A stretch of 64,000 nucleotides of DNA from Neoechinorhynchus agilis (GCA_051530055.1 CM121341.1:2666001-2730000); one strand, 5' to 3'; shown: positions 40,341 through 52,459, numbered from the stretch's first letter. A program made the numbers and translations. Notes: a model not told the origin generated them from the sequence alone.

Positions 40341-41500
40341 TATTTGACCAGGATGAAATTACACCTGTCAAATGGTCTGCTGTGATTGCTTCCAAAATTA
40401 GGTGACTTCAGGGCTTAGAATTTAAGAAATGCGGTAATAAGGTGACTTTGTTCACAAATGCCGCAAAGCAAAATGGTAAACGGCTTAAGGAAATAGTTTC
40501 GCTAAAGCCCTTTTACATTAATCGGAACTGTTCAAGTTCAACAGAAGTGTTACAAGGATCCATTAACAACCGCTGATCACGGGTTAACGAGATACCAATA
40601 GGAACGCAATTCGATACGGGAGCAGATGTCAGTTATACTCTGCAGATCGATTTGGAAATCTACCGGGAAGCCTAAATTAAGAAAGAGAACGATTTTAACC
40701 AGCTTCGGTGGATCCAAATTGTTGGTATAAAAGAATGCCATGGTTTGTTACAGTGGCATTAACGCAATCGAATCCCACTGGCGGATGATGCTTAAACGAG
40801 TAATACAGCTCCCCACTTTTTTAACAATGGCGCAATCTTGCGGTTTTATCAAAAGGGGCCTCGGATTTCGCTCGATAAAACATTCAGTTGTAAACTTCCG
40901 CCGTTTCGCTGGTTGTAAATTAATCTAATCAACAGTTAATTAACTATGTTTATCAGGCTCTGGAGAAGCAAAACTCCGAAATATTAGTCAATAATAACTT
41001 TGTTTCAGCCGTTTTAATTGCTTAAATAAGAACAATCGAAAAGATAACATGCGGTTGAGAAGTAAATTCACAATCCACGAACTCACTAAGACGAGTATCA
41101 AATCTCGGAAAATATGTCGGGAGCACTTCGAGTTCAAGGAAACTGTGGATCACATTCCATCTCATGTGTTTGGTTATCTGTAAGATACCAAACAAGTCTT
41201 TATGGACGAATTAGAACACGGTTGAAAAGCGGCTCCAATTCAAGCGCTGGGAATTGATGCTGTTCCCTCAGGTGTGATAGAGATGTCAACGTTTTCACTT
41301 TCACGATTGCCATTTTCATTAAGAAAATTTTCGCGATTCAAATAAATGTCGAAGACCCTATTCTTTCATAAACTGTGAATTTTCAACTAGAGCTACCCGT
41401 TTTCTATTTTTTTACGATAGCCAAAAATTAAATTATAGGCACACTTCTGTCATTTTTACCTTCATTAGAATTTGAAATCGGCAATATAAGTAGTTGAGAT
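40277..41500 (+). mobile_element. LTR-type retroelement fossil with aspartic-protease signature (copy A)
   Basis: The plus strand carries a start mirrored in the palindrome, then a retropepsin-like IGTQFDTGADVSYTL at about 40,595-40,640 and a further coding-like stretch at about 41,050-41,220. No RT or LTR pair recognised. Broken, many breaks; older than the segmental duplication, since copy B carries the same decay. Confidence 0.5.
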
Positions 41501-41959
41501 ATCTTTTTTAATTCAAAATTCAAAACGTTTTGCCGAAATTTATTTCAAGTTTTAAAGAGTGACAGAAAACACAAAAATTAGCTACGAACAACAACTTTAC
41601 AAAAAGAACTTAAACGGGTAGGATCAGGCAGAAAGCTGGGCGGAATTAAATCTTGGAAATGCAGCAAACAAAAATAGCCGAGACCTGTAGCTGGATTGAA
41701 AAAGTAAACAATTAAAAAAGAGGAAACCAAAAAAGCCAAAAAAGGCCAAAAAAACTTAGGCGAAATCAAATCTTGAGAGAGACGTTTTGCTCAATGGGCT
41801 AAGACAACATTCAATAAAGTACAAAGCTTCGATTGGATCCTACAAAGCAGAGTTGTATGCAAGGTCTGTCCGATTTTAATGGCTCTTGCAAATTTAGTGA
41901 TCTTTCACTGTTATGACTTTTGACGAAATATAACAGTGAGATTTCCGACGTTAATAATA

Positions 41960-42610
41960 TAGCTGTCGTTTATCGATTATATTCAATTAGTTCATCTCAA
42001 CGCGCTGCCCATCTCAGCATCCTCATTTCGTTCGTTTCTAATCTTATGAGGTCATTTTGCTTGATCGTCCACGTTTCGGCTTCATATGACATGGCTGGTC
42101 GCAGAACGCTGTCGGACACCCACTCTTTCAGTTTCGGTGAGACCCTATTGTCGCATAGTACACTAGTCATCTTTCACCAGTTATTTCGGGTTCGACGGAA
42201 TTTGTCATATTTACTTCGCTGCCGAGATATTTCACTGTTCTTCTCATCATCAAATTCACACCTTCTAACTTTAACGCTTCCGGTCCCATGCATATGGTCT
42301 TCAACCAGTTTACCTTAAGATCGTTAGTTCCCAAAACCTTAAGTCACCCTTCCAGACTTCGCTGAGCCTCTTCACGTGCTTCAGCTGTCACAATCAAGTC
42401 ACCCGCGAACAATAGCGCCCATGGAGGCTTTCGGGCGATTTGCTCAGTATTCAAGACATCCGTGGTCATGACGAATATCAACGGGCTGAGGGCTGATCCC
42501 TGATGCAATCCAACTATAACCTCAAAATAGTTCTGGCACAAGTGCAGGATCTTTCGGCACGCCCATATTAGATCTCTCGGCACTGTATCATAGGCTTTCT
42601 CGAGGTCCAC
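41960..42610 (-). pseudogene. RTE-like LINE RT relic (copy A)
   Basis: The minus strand encodes DLEKAYDTVPRDLIW, VGLHQGSALSPLIFVMTTDV and KPPWALLFAGDLIVTAE (catalytic ADD changed to AGD), then in broken frames the typical RTE tail (VKYLGSEVN, then SYEAETWTIK and LETNEMRMLRW). No endonuclease. Its twin is at 57,316-57,966. Confidence 0.8.
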
Positions 42611-42682
42611 GGATGTTGGACTACAACGATTTCAATGTCCAACCATCCGCCCTAACAACGTTTTATAAATGCCAAAATTATT

Positions 42683-43665
42683 ATGTTAAAGCTTCGGATT
42701 GGTGTTATTAGGTCACAGGAAACAGTTAAATGGTTGAATTCCTTTCTCAACAATAGATTACAATTTATGGAAATAGACAGTTTCGCCTCGAGCATCTTGG
42801 CAATCAACATGGGTTCCCTAAGGAGCTGTTCTCTCCCTCATTCTTTTCAACATTTTTTTCCTGAATGATCCTTTCCCATCCTCTTCTAATTCTAAATACT
42901 TCTTGTATGCTGATGGTCCTACAATCATTACGCATGCACCGGCTCCCTTGTCACTCTCAATTACTCCTAACGAGATTTCTAGCGTACATGCCTTTTTGCT
43001 CCTCTAAATGTCTAAAGCTTAACTTAACCAAGTGCTTCAAAATTGTCCCCTCAACCTCAAATAGCCCTTCCGATCAACCACTACTTCATTCTGTTCGTAT
43101 CCTTGGTATCAATTTTCAAGAAAATCTAAAGTAATTTCATTGCATAAAGGTTCTATTAAACTCTATATACTTAAACGCGACCAACGTTTTTGCAACTTTT
43201 CTTCTTACCTTTTCCAAAAACCTTTCAAAAGCACTCAAGGCGCCTTCATTTTCCTCCGCCTCAATTTTTACCACACATTTCTCCTTTTACTCACACTTGC
43301 AACACTCCCCCAATATTTTCTATCCTTAAGTTCCTCGCACAAATCTCTACCTCTGCTCTGTCTTCCCCACTGCTCAATCTTCCAAATGCGAATTGATTCG
43401 GAGGAAATAACAGAAGGCAACAAATAACAATTAACCAACCAAAATCAAATAAACCAAAATCAACCGACATACCAAAAACAATTTCTACCAACCATTGGCC
43501 ATAGTCAACTTACCTAAGAAAAATTCTTCGAATCTCAACGAATCCTAAAGTAGTCCGAAATCAATCTATTGCAACATTGGGTAGTTCATGAGGACTCCTT
43601 CTGCGAACTTCGAGTGCTCACGAGGACCCAAAGATACACGGATCCTTTTCTTTGTTAATTATCAA
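42683..43665 (+). pseudogene. Jockey/CR1-like LINE RT relic with 3' tail (copy A)
   Basis: The plus strand has VKWLNSFLNNRLQFMEIDSF, LILFNIFFLND and KYFLYADGPTIITHAP in shifting frames, then a coding-like C-terminal part. It ends with the tail CACGAGGACCCAAAGATACA and TCCTTTTCTTTG. The twin is at 58,035-59,050 with an internal deletion. It identifies the family behind the CGAGGACCCA tails elsewhere in the window. Confidence 0.7.
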
Positions 43666-43983
43666 ATTTAGTTGGCTTCAGGATTAAAATTTGAAGCAAC
43701 TAATAGCCGATATATTGATCGAAATTACGGTTGGGATTCACAACAAGAAAATGTCTGTTATCAAACGCGGCCAGCAGCGTAAACTAAAGAGAAATTCGAA
43801 AAGTAATAAAAGTCGTTTGGGAAATAAGCTAAAATCTAAATAGATCAAAGTACGCCCGAGCTCGTTTGAAATCATTCGGAAAAAGAGCTCAGAGACGCGG
43901 TTTTCAAATTTTCGAAACAAAGTGCGCTGTGGATTCGACGCTGAGAGCGAAAAACCGTGTAAAAACGAAGCGCGCTTGCTCTG
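43660..43983 (-). repeat. Repeat family A, inverted copy
   Basis: The reverse complement matches 37,800-38,200 (GCTTATTTCCCAAACGACTT, CTGGCCGCGTTTGATA, CAAACGAGCTCGGGCG). It meets the direct copy starting at 43,984, so the core lies as an inverted pair around that junction. Confidence 0.7.
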
Positions 43984-45088
43984 ATGGACTACATCGAGGC
44001 GTAAACTTTTTGAGATTTATACAACGAAGTTGAAGAGTCAAAATCTATAAAGTTTGCACCAAAAAATGACGATCGACGTTAAAAAATTATAAGCGCGTTT
44101 CTTTCGTTTTTTCGTGGTTTTTCGCTTTCAGCGTCGAATCGACGGCGCACGTTGTTTCGGAATTTTGGAGATGCGTCTTCGTGCTCTTCTCGTGAATTAT
44201 TTCAAACGAGCTCGGGCGAATCGATTTCTCAAGCTAAGGATGTAAGTAAATTCCTAAAAGTTCAATTGGATTTTCACTAACGTTTTGACGATTCTCCTTA
44301 ACTGAGCGGATATTAACGCTTAATATTTTTAATTTTATAATTTTTCAGAATTACGATACTTTATGAACGAGAAGTCCTTTTGACATTGCAATCGTGGACC
44401 ATTTGGACTTTGGCTTATAATAGCAGACTTTTTCTTGTTGTAATGAATCTCAACTGTAATTTCGGTTACTATCGCAGCGCTTAGTTGCTCCAAATTTTAA
44501 TCCTAAATCAACCTTAAGTTACACATTAAACCTTGGATCAAGTGTTGATAGCCAAACTTCAGCACCCGCCGATCCAAGTTGATTCAACTGCCGGCGATTT
44601 ATAAATCCCGCACCTCGAAGACCGGAAAATAAGCTTTGCTCATCGCTAAGATACTGATCAAGGCGGGACATTCAAACGTAACTGAATTCCCTTGAAGGCT
44701 TTCTAATGCAACAGCAGTATCTTTCAATATTCCCCATGGTATCAACAAACTTTGCAGCGTTCGTCTTTATTATACAGACCAATTGAAACTGGTCCCTTAT
44801 TTGCGGGAACTTGAAATGATGTCAGAATTAAAAGCAGGCCTGCCATGGACTGCTTTCAAAGGTATCTGTATGACCAATGGTAATTTTGGCGCCGCCTGTA
44901 TCACCCACCAGCTGAAACTAGTTGATTCCCCATGAAAACGAAGTTTTTAAAATGTTGAATCTTAGAAGACAACCTCAAATGTGCCCAAAATGTTAATTTC
45001 AATAAATTTAACATCCATTGTCCTTAATTAAATCTATGCTTGCATTCAAGGATTTCCTTCCTTGTCGTTAGTTTTTTCCTCCAACTTT
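43984..45088 (+). repeat. Repeat family A, second long copy
   Basis: 43,984-44,816 is about 98% identical to 19,249-20,080. An additional 158 bases (44,817-44,974) follow, then 44,975-45,088 matches 20,081-20,198. Immediately after comes the 106-bp block shared with 21,703-21,808, without the R2-like coding insert found at the first locus. Confidence 0.88.
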
Positions 45089-45096
45089 TAAATTTG

Positions 45097-45202
45097 AATG
45101 ATAATGTTTTTCCCGTGCAACACCTTCGCTATTTAATCTCGAACGGCTTTCCAACGTCACTAGTGAACTCTCCATTAATATATGATAACCTGAGTATCGG
45201 TT
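45097..45202 (-). repeat. 106-bp block shared with 21,703-21,808
   Basis: See the block at 21,703. Here it is not followed by recognisable 28S sequence; similarity stops at GAGTATCGGTT. Confidence 0.7.
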
Positions 45203-45245
45203 TTCGGCCACATTGATTCCGTGATCGTTTCATTTCTCATCGTTA

Positions 45246-46000
45246 TCATCGGTTAACTGATGCATTTGCAAGAAATCGGGCGTCGACAGAAGCATGGGCA
45301 AACACTCCGTCTAATCGTGAGGATACGGTCGCCATTAGAGAGTACAGACGAGAGACTAATCCTTTCCCAAGTTCTTGTATCGCCATGTTTATACGGAGAT
45401 CAATCATCTGCGAGATCTTAGCCAAAAATTCGCAAAGCTTTCCATCAATAACATCTTGGTTCGATAACGTTCGCTCAGGGCGGTATTCTTTCATTGGCGG
45501 GGGCCGATAAATGGACTACTTGTTTTGTGGGTGCCTGGCGCACGATGCTTTCATTTTTCTTAGCAGAAGGTTTCGTTCGAACCCATTGGAGGTATTGTTT
45601 GAAGACCGAACATGTTTTCGAAAAAGGCACAGTACCCTGTCTGTTTACAGTTTGAGCAACATTTCGTGTCCCTCGGGCAATCCGATCAGTGATGGTTGCG
45701 CGCACAATATGCGCAGACAATCTTTTTTGTAAGGCATCGTTGAGACCAATGACCCCAGGATTGACAAATGCTGCAACGTGGAACTGTGAAGTCGTCCAGT
45801 TTCCATATTTCGTTCATAGCGAGTTTAACTTCCATTCCTCGGAAACCGTATCGCTCACATATTAAGGCATCTCTCCGATCGACCGGAGCTTTGACTACCG
45901 CTCTGAGAAAACTGGACTTGACGCATTGTTCTCCATTGCTATATTCATCGTCCAACTGTTCATCGGAATCTTCTTCATGTCTCGTCGGCAGCGAATTCAA
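45246..46000 (-). pseudogene. LINE ORF1-like relic with zinc knuckles
   Basis: The minus strand has an acidic N-terminus (MNSLPTRHEEDSDEQLDDEY), a middle piece (RYGFRGMEVKLAMNEIWKLD), two CCHC-like knuckles (CSICQSWGHWSQRC and CAYCARNHH) and, in another frame, a basic piece and a helical C-terminal end (about 45,490-45,246). The layout matches a jockey/CR1 ORF1 nucleic-acid-binding protein. At least two frame changes; not functional as it stands. Confidence 0.55.
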
Positions 46001-46093
46001 TTAGAAAATTTATCTACTTACGGGAGAAACGAGCCGTTAAAAGAAAACAATGATGCAGAAGATCCGCTCCGTGGAGAAAGGAATGACAGAATC
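45878..46093. repeat. Inverted repeat, left arm (partner 47,155-47,369)
   Basis: About 215 bases, roughly 96% identical in reverse complement to 47,155-47,369, with 1.06 kb between them. It covers the N-terminal coding part and leader of the ORF1-like relic. Confidence 0.85.
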
Positions 46094-46389
46094 GCTAGAA
46101 TAAAGATAAACGAGCCTATAAACTAGGTCTCGAATCTAAGTCGATCAATTCAGTCTGGAATTCATGGGCCATATCGGGCCTTGTCTTCTTCTCTAGAGGC
46201 AGATCCCAGAACAACGCATGCAATTCCTCGATGCCTTTCTCATCGCCTTACATAAGTTTCCCTACCCCTTCGGTCAGCACCTCTCCTGGCCCGCGTCAAA
46301 AACGTTAAAATGGTTGGACGTGTAAGTGGCTAACCAGATAATGACTATGTCTCACAACAAATTATTCGCCTGCCTTCTTCGAATATATC

Positions 46390-46545
46390 AGTTTACTTTA
46401 GTACTCGGGCATAGCGGACCCGTGAATTCGAGCTAAAAGGCCTAACACTCAGTGTGTATGTATTTTTTAGACAAGACTGAAGAGGTGAACGCAACGTTCA
46501 CGAAATATTTTTAATAATAATTATGTCAATGCAAACTTATCCGGG
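46390..46545 (+). mobile_element. PLE terminal relic
   Basis: The plus strand has a TAGCGGACCCGTGAATTCG-type block like the one at 15.63 kb, then CTGAAGAGG-TGAACG...CGTTCA-CGAAATATT, the PLE end hairpin. It may extend right to about 46,808, where a minus-strand frame of unknown type lies. Confidence 0.45.
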
Positions 46546-47154
46546 GTAACTAGTCGCCAAAAAGAATTAGATTTTATGCAAATAACGTGAGGTTTCTTTT
46601 CGTAGATGGTGCCTCCAAGAAGACGTGTTCCTCGGATGAGCTGGTTGGATTTTTTTAACTTGGAGAGCAATATCTTTTTTGTTGATGAAGATATAGGTAT
46701 CTTTAGTGAATTGTGTGGCCGTATGCCACCCTCCTCTAACGCCTGAACGTTAGATGACATTTTTTGGCGACCGTGATGTAGGTTTTTAAACTTTATTTCT
46801 GGTCGCACTAAATAATCGATTTGAGGGTCAAAGCGAAAGCTGCACTGACATCGACGGCACTGACTTTGTGGAGAAGGACACCGCTAAATGTATAAAAAAA
46901 TCAGAGAAGCTTTTCAAGAAGACAAAATAAATCGAGTCGATTTTGATATGAAAAAATTAGCAAAAAAACGCGAGAAAGGAAACTTTTAAAATGGTAAGGA
47001 ATCATTTCTTTTAGCAAAATTTAAGATCTCTCATCTTAACAGTTGGCGTTTAAGATACTCAATGAAACCAGCCTAATGGACGAATTCGATCTAGACGAAA
47101 ACAAACTTTATTCTTTCTTAAAGAACCCCAAATGACCTAGAAAAATAGTTGTCA
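46546..47154. other. Spacer
   Basis: One minus-strand frame of 95 codons (46,808-46,521), basic and Ser/Lys-rich, with no recognised family. Otherwise unassigned. Confidence 0.3.
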
Positions 47155-47369
47155 TTCCTTTCTCCACGGAGCGGATCTTCTGCATCATTGTTTTCTTTTA
47201 ACGGCTCGTTTCTCCAGTAAGTAGATAAATTTTCTAATTGAATTCGCTGTCAACGAGACATGAAGAAGATTCCGATGAACAGTTGGACGATGAATATAGC
47301 AATGGAGAACAATGCGTCAAGTCCAGTTTTCTCAGAGCGGTAGTCAAAGCTCCGGTCGATCGGAGAGAT
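47155..47369. repeat. Inverted repeat, right arm (partner 45,878-46,093)
   Basis: Carries the same ORF1 N-terminus on the plus strand (MNSLSTRHEEDSDEQLDDEY). Confidence 0.85.
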
Positions 47370-47419
47370 GCCAGGATGTTTCTGGACAAAACGCGCACGA
47401 TCTCCAGCAACGAAGCGGT

Positions 47420-47795
47420 GCAATGGACGATGTTTTGGATGTTCTGACGAGGTTCCCTGAGCTGAGGGGCAGAGCTTGCCAGCAGAAGGCCGAAACCAAC
47501 ACATCCGTAATCCCTCGGATCGTGAGTCCAAAATTCTCCCGATTTCGTAATTTTGATCTGCTTACCACAGACTCGGAAATTGAACAGCATTGACCTCACC
47601 TCTTAGAGTACCTGAAATTTTCATTTGCTGCTTGTTCGCTACAGGTCTTTTGGACCAAAGTTAATTTTGTGAAGTTGCAGCGCCGATCCTCGCATGATCC
47701 GCGTGATCCACAGGTGGCGTGGGACAAACTTGGGGTTGTCCTTGCTTTAAGGGATAAACAAAGTGGAATAGGTGACGTCACGATCATTGTAAATT
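47420..47795 (+). CDS. Possible two-exon coding end, unknown protein
   Basis: An open plus-strand stretch (MDDVLDVLTRFPELRGRACQ...) reaches a GTGAGT donor at 47,522. A TTCGCTACAG acceptor ends at 47,644, and the next stretch (VFWTKVNFVKLQRRSSHDPR...) stays open in phase to a TAA near 47,795. The splice signals and phase agree, but no family is recognised, and the piece sits just after an inverted ORF1 fragment, so chance cannot be excluded. Confidence 0.25.
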
Positions 47796-48084
47796 AATTG
47801 TTTGCAAGTGTTTACCGTAAACTTAACCTTCGACTAAAAGATCGCTTTAATTTAGGCAATAAATACCATGAAATCATTTATACCACCGCTCTGGATCACT
47901 CAGCTGCTCCGCAGTCCTTGGTCATTTCGGTTTTCTTTTCTGAGTACTGTCAAATGATTGACGGCTCAAGCAGCGATTTTCAACCATTGAAAATTTCCAT
48001 ATCTCCCTCGGTATTATAAAAATGGATCCCTTCTAAGTAATTTTGATTGGAAATCGAAACAAAAAGCAACAAATCTCGCAACGT

Positions 48085-48500
48085 AATGTAAAGTTCATTC
48101 CTTAATTCATTTTCAAAAGTTAAACCACTCATCTTACCCACATCGCTGTCTACGGACGCTTTTATGCCAGCGGGCTAGCAACTTCTTAAGAGTAGACGAA
48201 AACAAGAGAAGAATAACAAATTATTGGAATATTAAGATTTTGTAAGTTTTGAACACTTCAATGAGTTATTTTATAGAGGACTCGGTAAAGTGCATATTGA
48301 GGGTTGTTAACTTTATTCGCCCAAGGTACGTCCAATTTGCATTTTCGACTGAGTACGTTCAAAAACGTTTGAAAGCACTTTGAATGCACTCGCTTTTGGA
48401 AATAAATCTAGCGATGAAATGTAAAGTTTATCCCTTTATTCATTGTTCAAAGATAAAGCACTCATCTCAACCACATCGCTGTCTACGGACGCTCCAAATA
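48085..48500. repeat. Two 85-bp direct repeats
   Basis: 48,085-48,170 and 48,414-48,495 share AATGTAAAGTT, CACTCATCT and CCACATCGCTGTCTACGGAC, about 80% alike. Non-coding. Confidence 0.7.
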
Positions 48501-48529
48501 AGAGATCAAAAAGGGGTCATTAGCCGTCG

Positions 48530-48655
48530 TCTCTCTCCTCGTCGACCGTCATCCTCCGGATCCGTCATCCACTTCAAAATCATGTGATCACGAGGACCCA
48601 GAGTTACATGGTTCCATTTCTTTATCAAAATAAAACGTGCTATTATGAGAGGATT
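48530..48655 (+). repeat. LINE 3' tail, 'CGAGGACCCA' family
   Basis: Contains CGTCATCCTCCGGATCCGTC, TCACGAGGACCCAGAGTTAC and TTATCAAAATAAAACG, homologous to 11,790-11,912. Confidence 0.6.
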
Positions 48656-49559
48656 TTAATTCTGCGATTATACATGTAGATATTGTAGACTTTGGATCGT
48701 TTTTTAAAAGTATAACAGACGAACAGACCAAGGTTTGTTCTAAGGGGTTTCATGATTTCATAAGAAAGAGTAGCTGTAGAGAAATGGGGCTGAGTCAGCT
48801 CTTATGTCCAAAATTCTATTATAAAATGCGAACTTTATCGACGCAAAATGGAAATCAGAGACACTTATGTTAATTACGCTATCGAAACCTGTTGATGTAA
48901 ATACTAAGAAAAAAATAGTTTCGCTCCAGAAAAATTATGTAATTCACTTCTTTGATTGAACACATGGAATTTTATTCTTTAATTTTCACGGTGTTTACAC
49001 AAAGGTCGTAGCCGAGAAGCTAATGTTTGTTTTTAATTCTCAGGTAAGATCCTAAACCTTTCTTTGTATCCAATAAACGTGTTATTATAAGGATACTGAG
49101 TCCTATCGGATCTCTACTTGGAAAAGATCACTTCAATTTGAAAAAAACGCTTGTGGGTTTTTAGACCGACAGCCTTTGGATAACGATTATCGTTTGAATT
49201 TATTCGCATACGGACCACGTGGGCTATTTTGAATAATGAGTAGAACAATCATCCGTGAGCGAGTGTGGTCCATTTGTCCACTTTGGTGGTCCAGTCAACG
49301 CAGTTGGCCCATGCGAAGGGGAGAACAGAACTGAGTCTCAGGAATGTGCAGCGAAAGCTCTGGCGTTGTTCGGGCGCCCGTCCTCTAGAATAGAAGACTA
49401 GACCAGATATAGCCCAAGAGTTCCAAATAGATCTGCATTGAGGCCTAGTCGGGCAGCACGCTTTTCCTTGGCATTGGCAATTTTCAGTAGGCGTTTCATC
49501 GTATTCATGTCGGCCAAGACTGATAAATTGCTAGTGAGGGTATAGCCGAGAATGTAGAG
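48656..49559. other. Spacer, AT-rich
   Basis: No gene recognised in about 0.9 kb. The right end grades into the LINE RT relic. Confidence 0.3.
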
Positions 49560-50260
49560 TCTGTGGTATACTGGGAAAAAGTCAAGGGTTAAAAACTCAT
49601 TGACGAACTCTCTAATGTGTCGCTTACCAAGGCAGATCTCAATTTTATTAATAACTTATTCTTCTTTTTATTCAAGGCAAGACCCATGTGAGGTAGTTTT
49701 TCTTTTACAATTTTTAGTACTACAGCAAGTTTCGCTCGAGCTTGCACATAGTTACGCTCCTTAATTACCGCAGTCAGGTCAACCGGACAAACTGTGCAGT
49801 TTCGAACTATGTATTGAGAGGCCAAGCAGATCGAGCCAGCTGAGGTTATCCGAGAAAAAGAACCGCTTAGACCTCAAAGTATTGTGAACCCTAGCTATGA
49901 AGTTAAAAGGAAAATTAAAATACCGCATAACAATCATGATAAAATCAATATCGATATTGTCAAATGCCTTGCTGATATCAAATGAAATCAAGATATTCAT
50001 AGATCGACGGTTCTGACCAAAATTATGTAAAATTTCATTCATAGCTGAATGAACTGATTGGCCGGGAACGAAGCCATGACAGCGCTTATCGATGAGATTA
50101 TGCTCACAGGAAAAGGCGACGATCCACCCGGCAAGGATTCTCTTATAGATGGAGACCAGCGAGTTTTGGATGGAAACATGCCTTACATCTCCCGGAGAAG
50201 ATATTGATCGAACCTTACCTTTGCGTAGGAAAATCCTTTTAGCAATATAGATTTCGGGCG
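49560..50260 (-). pseudogene. Non-LTR RT relic
   Basis: The minus strand encodes, in two frames, a piece with VSIQNSLVSIYKRILAGWI, KRCHGFVPGQSVHSA and ISFDISKAFDNIDIDFIM, then a C-terminal part (AKLAVVLKIVKEKLPHMGLA, ending SSSMSF). The FDISKAFDNID box identifies a LINE RT. The QGD and YADD segments are lost between the pieces. Clade uncertain. Confidence 0.65.
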
Positions 50261-51158
50261 AACTATTAAAGTGATAGCAAACTGTTTAAACCAACAGGAG
50301 ATTCTACTGTACAGTAAAGGTTGGAGTGTCTGCGCTGGTTAAAGTCGCTGTCAATGAATCTCACAGCTGAAGAAGATACGGCACATGAAATAATGAGTGC
50401 TAAATTCGTTGGGATCGCTGAGACGAACAAGGCTGTAATCTAAAGCAAACCAGAGGTCCAAGTATTAATAACAGTTGAAAATGAAGACTAGAGATGGCGA
50501 ATAGCCCATATTCCACCGCTGAAATAGGCTTCTTAACCGAATTTAACACGATATTAGCCTTTGAGACCTTGGCTTCATCATGTACGTGGCTTTGGCGTCG
50601 ATGGTTGCGGCGACAGTGCCTGTAGATTTGGCTTACTTCGTATATTCAGAGATAGCAACCTATTAGAATACATTATCGCATTTCCAAAATACGAGCTTGA
50701 CCAATGTAAAAGATGCTGTTTAAATTGTCTCTGTCTGTACCATGAATTATGGTGTCCGAAATAAGAGAAGAATTGCAACTTCTATGCAAAACTGTTCACT
50801 CGTGAAGATGAACGAAAGTGCAAAGAAATTCATCAAATTATGACTTTCAAAAGGCGAGATAATGATTTCTTTAAATGGCCAAAATGAAGTTCAGAAAACA
50901 CGCTGTGAACGAATACAAAAATTGGGATTTCAGTAATTATAAAGATTTTATTAACACCTTATCATCAAGGAGCAAATGTTATTATCTTTAAAAAATGCGA
51001 TAGTTGTTAACTTTTTGGGTTGTGGTAACTTCAAGGCATCTAAGGAATCATTTAGACGATCAAATAATATAGAAATACATTAGCAATCAATAGCTCAAAA
51101 TCGATTGCACAATCAAAAGATCAGATTCATTGTGAAAAACTGCACCTGGTACGTTCCA
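50261..51158. other. Spacer
   Basis: No supported gene. Short overlapping frames on both strands near 50,570-50,770 have no recognisable domain. Confidence 0.3.
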
Positions 51159-51403
51159 ATGCCATGCGAACCAGTCGCATAGAATTATCGAGCTTCGTGT
51201 TGCTTTAATTTCTTATAGTAACATAATTTTCAAAAAGACAATGATTTCTTGGCTTTTTCGTGAGCCTGAAATAACCCATCAGTCAATCGTGCACCACTTA
51301 CGATTCATGCCAGTCCAAGCTTAGGCACAACCTTAGAGCGCTGTTTATTTCATTAATCACAATGCTTTAAAATATCCACAGCCTATCATGTTAGTTCCAG
51401 TTT
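51159..51403. repeat. 230-bp dispersed repeat, copy 2
   Basis: See 34,599-34,829. It lies about 0.7 kb left of the segmental duplication copy B. Confidence 0.75.
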
Positions 51404-52090
51404 ACAACGTCAATAATAATTAACAGTGAACTGGACTATCGGCGGTTAATCAGTACGCCGGTCAAAAATGGTATGCAGATGTATCCAAGTAGTTTGCCGA
51501 TGGAGTGTTTTGGGGATTAGAAAGCGAAATAATAGGGACGCGGGCCCACTGAATGCCGAAATAATCGATCCGCATTTAAGCAAAAAAGCTGTTGTCAATG
51601 TTACCGGACCGACCGGCAACTTGTGCCTTTTGACCATTGGATACATCGGGAGCACCCGCAACGGGCCATTCATTACTTTCAAATCTCTTGATTGGGCGAT
51701 AATTGCAGCAGTCGGCTTGGATGGAGAAGGGTTTCTTATTTGACAAATAAAAGTGTTAACATGCAAACCCCAGAAGGTACTACAATTTTGAAATTAAACA
51801 AAAGAAAGTGTAAATGTCGATATTAGCAGGGAATGTGATTGCAATTATTATTTTGATCTACACACAGTAAATGATTATTTATTAAAGGCGTTTTGAATCT
51901 CGTCGTTTTCATTATCAGTTCTAAAATACAAGTGGTTAAGTAATTATTTCTCTCACACACGCGATTATGGCAGATTTTGTTCGCTCCTTTTTCAGCACCG
52001 CTAAATCCTCCAAATGGGAATTGAACCAACTTTTACACTACCCAACTTTTACTGATGGACGGACACACTCCGCTATCGACCGTTCTTGAC
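51404..52090. other. Spacer with a PLE-end relic
   Basis: Overlapping frames on both strands at 51,446-51,766 have no recognised family. 51,850-51,930 resembles 16,682-16,786 (TCTACAC...GTAAATGATTATT..., minus-strand CTGATAATG and ATTCAAAACG), a degenerate PLE-end mini-element. Confidence 0.4.
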
Positions 52091-52459
52091 ATAACAATTC
52101 GATTATACACACAGTTCGCCTCTCGAATGATAGGATTCTGTTACACTGCATCTTGGGCGTTTCAGGTGCATCTACACTCGTCGTCGGATGTTTAAAGTGG
52201 AGCACTGGAGTTCTTTTATTCGGTGCTCTAAGTGGCTTCGTTTATTTTGGACTAAAATGATTATTCAAGGTATTTTTAGAAAGTTATTAGGATGTTGAAA
52301 AGATCGATCTTCTTATTTTGTCGCTTCACTTATCATGGCATTGAATTTTTCAAATTTATTTCAATTTTTTTTAAAAATTTGATGTTCGGTCAATTGGCGA
52401 AGTGAACGCAATACTTCGATTACTGATTTAGCGCCAGCGGAGTGATTTTGAGCTGAAAG

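Larger units (their letters stand above)
39905..43735. repeat. Segmental duplication, copy A (3.8 kb)
   Basis: Matches 52,091-59,126 in the same orientation. Offset is about 12,176 up to 41,740 and about 15,356 after it, the difference being a LINE insertion in copy B. It contains a protease-bearing fossil, an RTE-like RT and a jockey-like RT, all shared with copy B. Identity is high, about 97-99% through the middle and lower at the left end. Confidence 0.93.

Noticed and set aside
41040-41220. Possible THAP-like zinc finger (KICREHF) in the duplicated fossil
   Set aside because: Only one of the needed metal ligand pairs is visible and the context is a decayed retroelement.
51446-51766. Overlapping frames of about 90-106 codons on both strands
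   Set aside because: Neither has recognisable motifs, and one must be a shadow of the other; not enough to call a gene.
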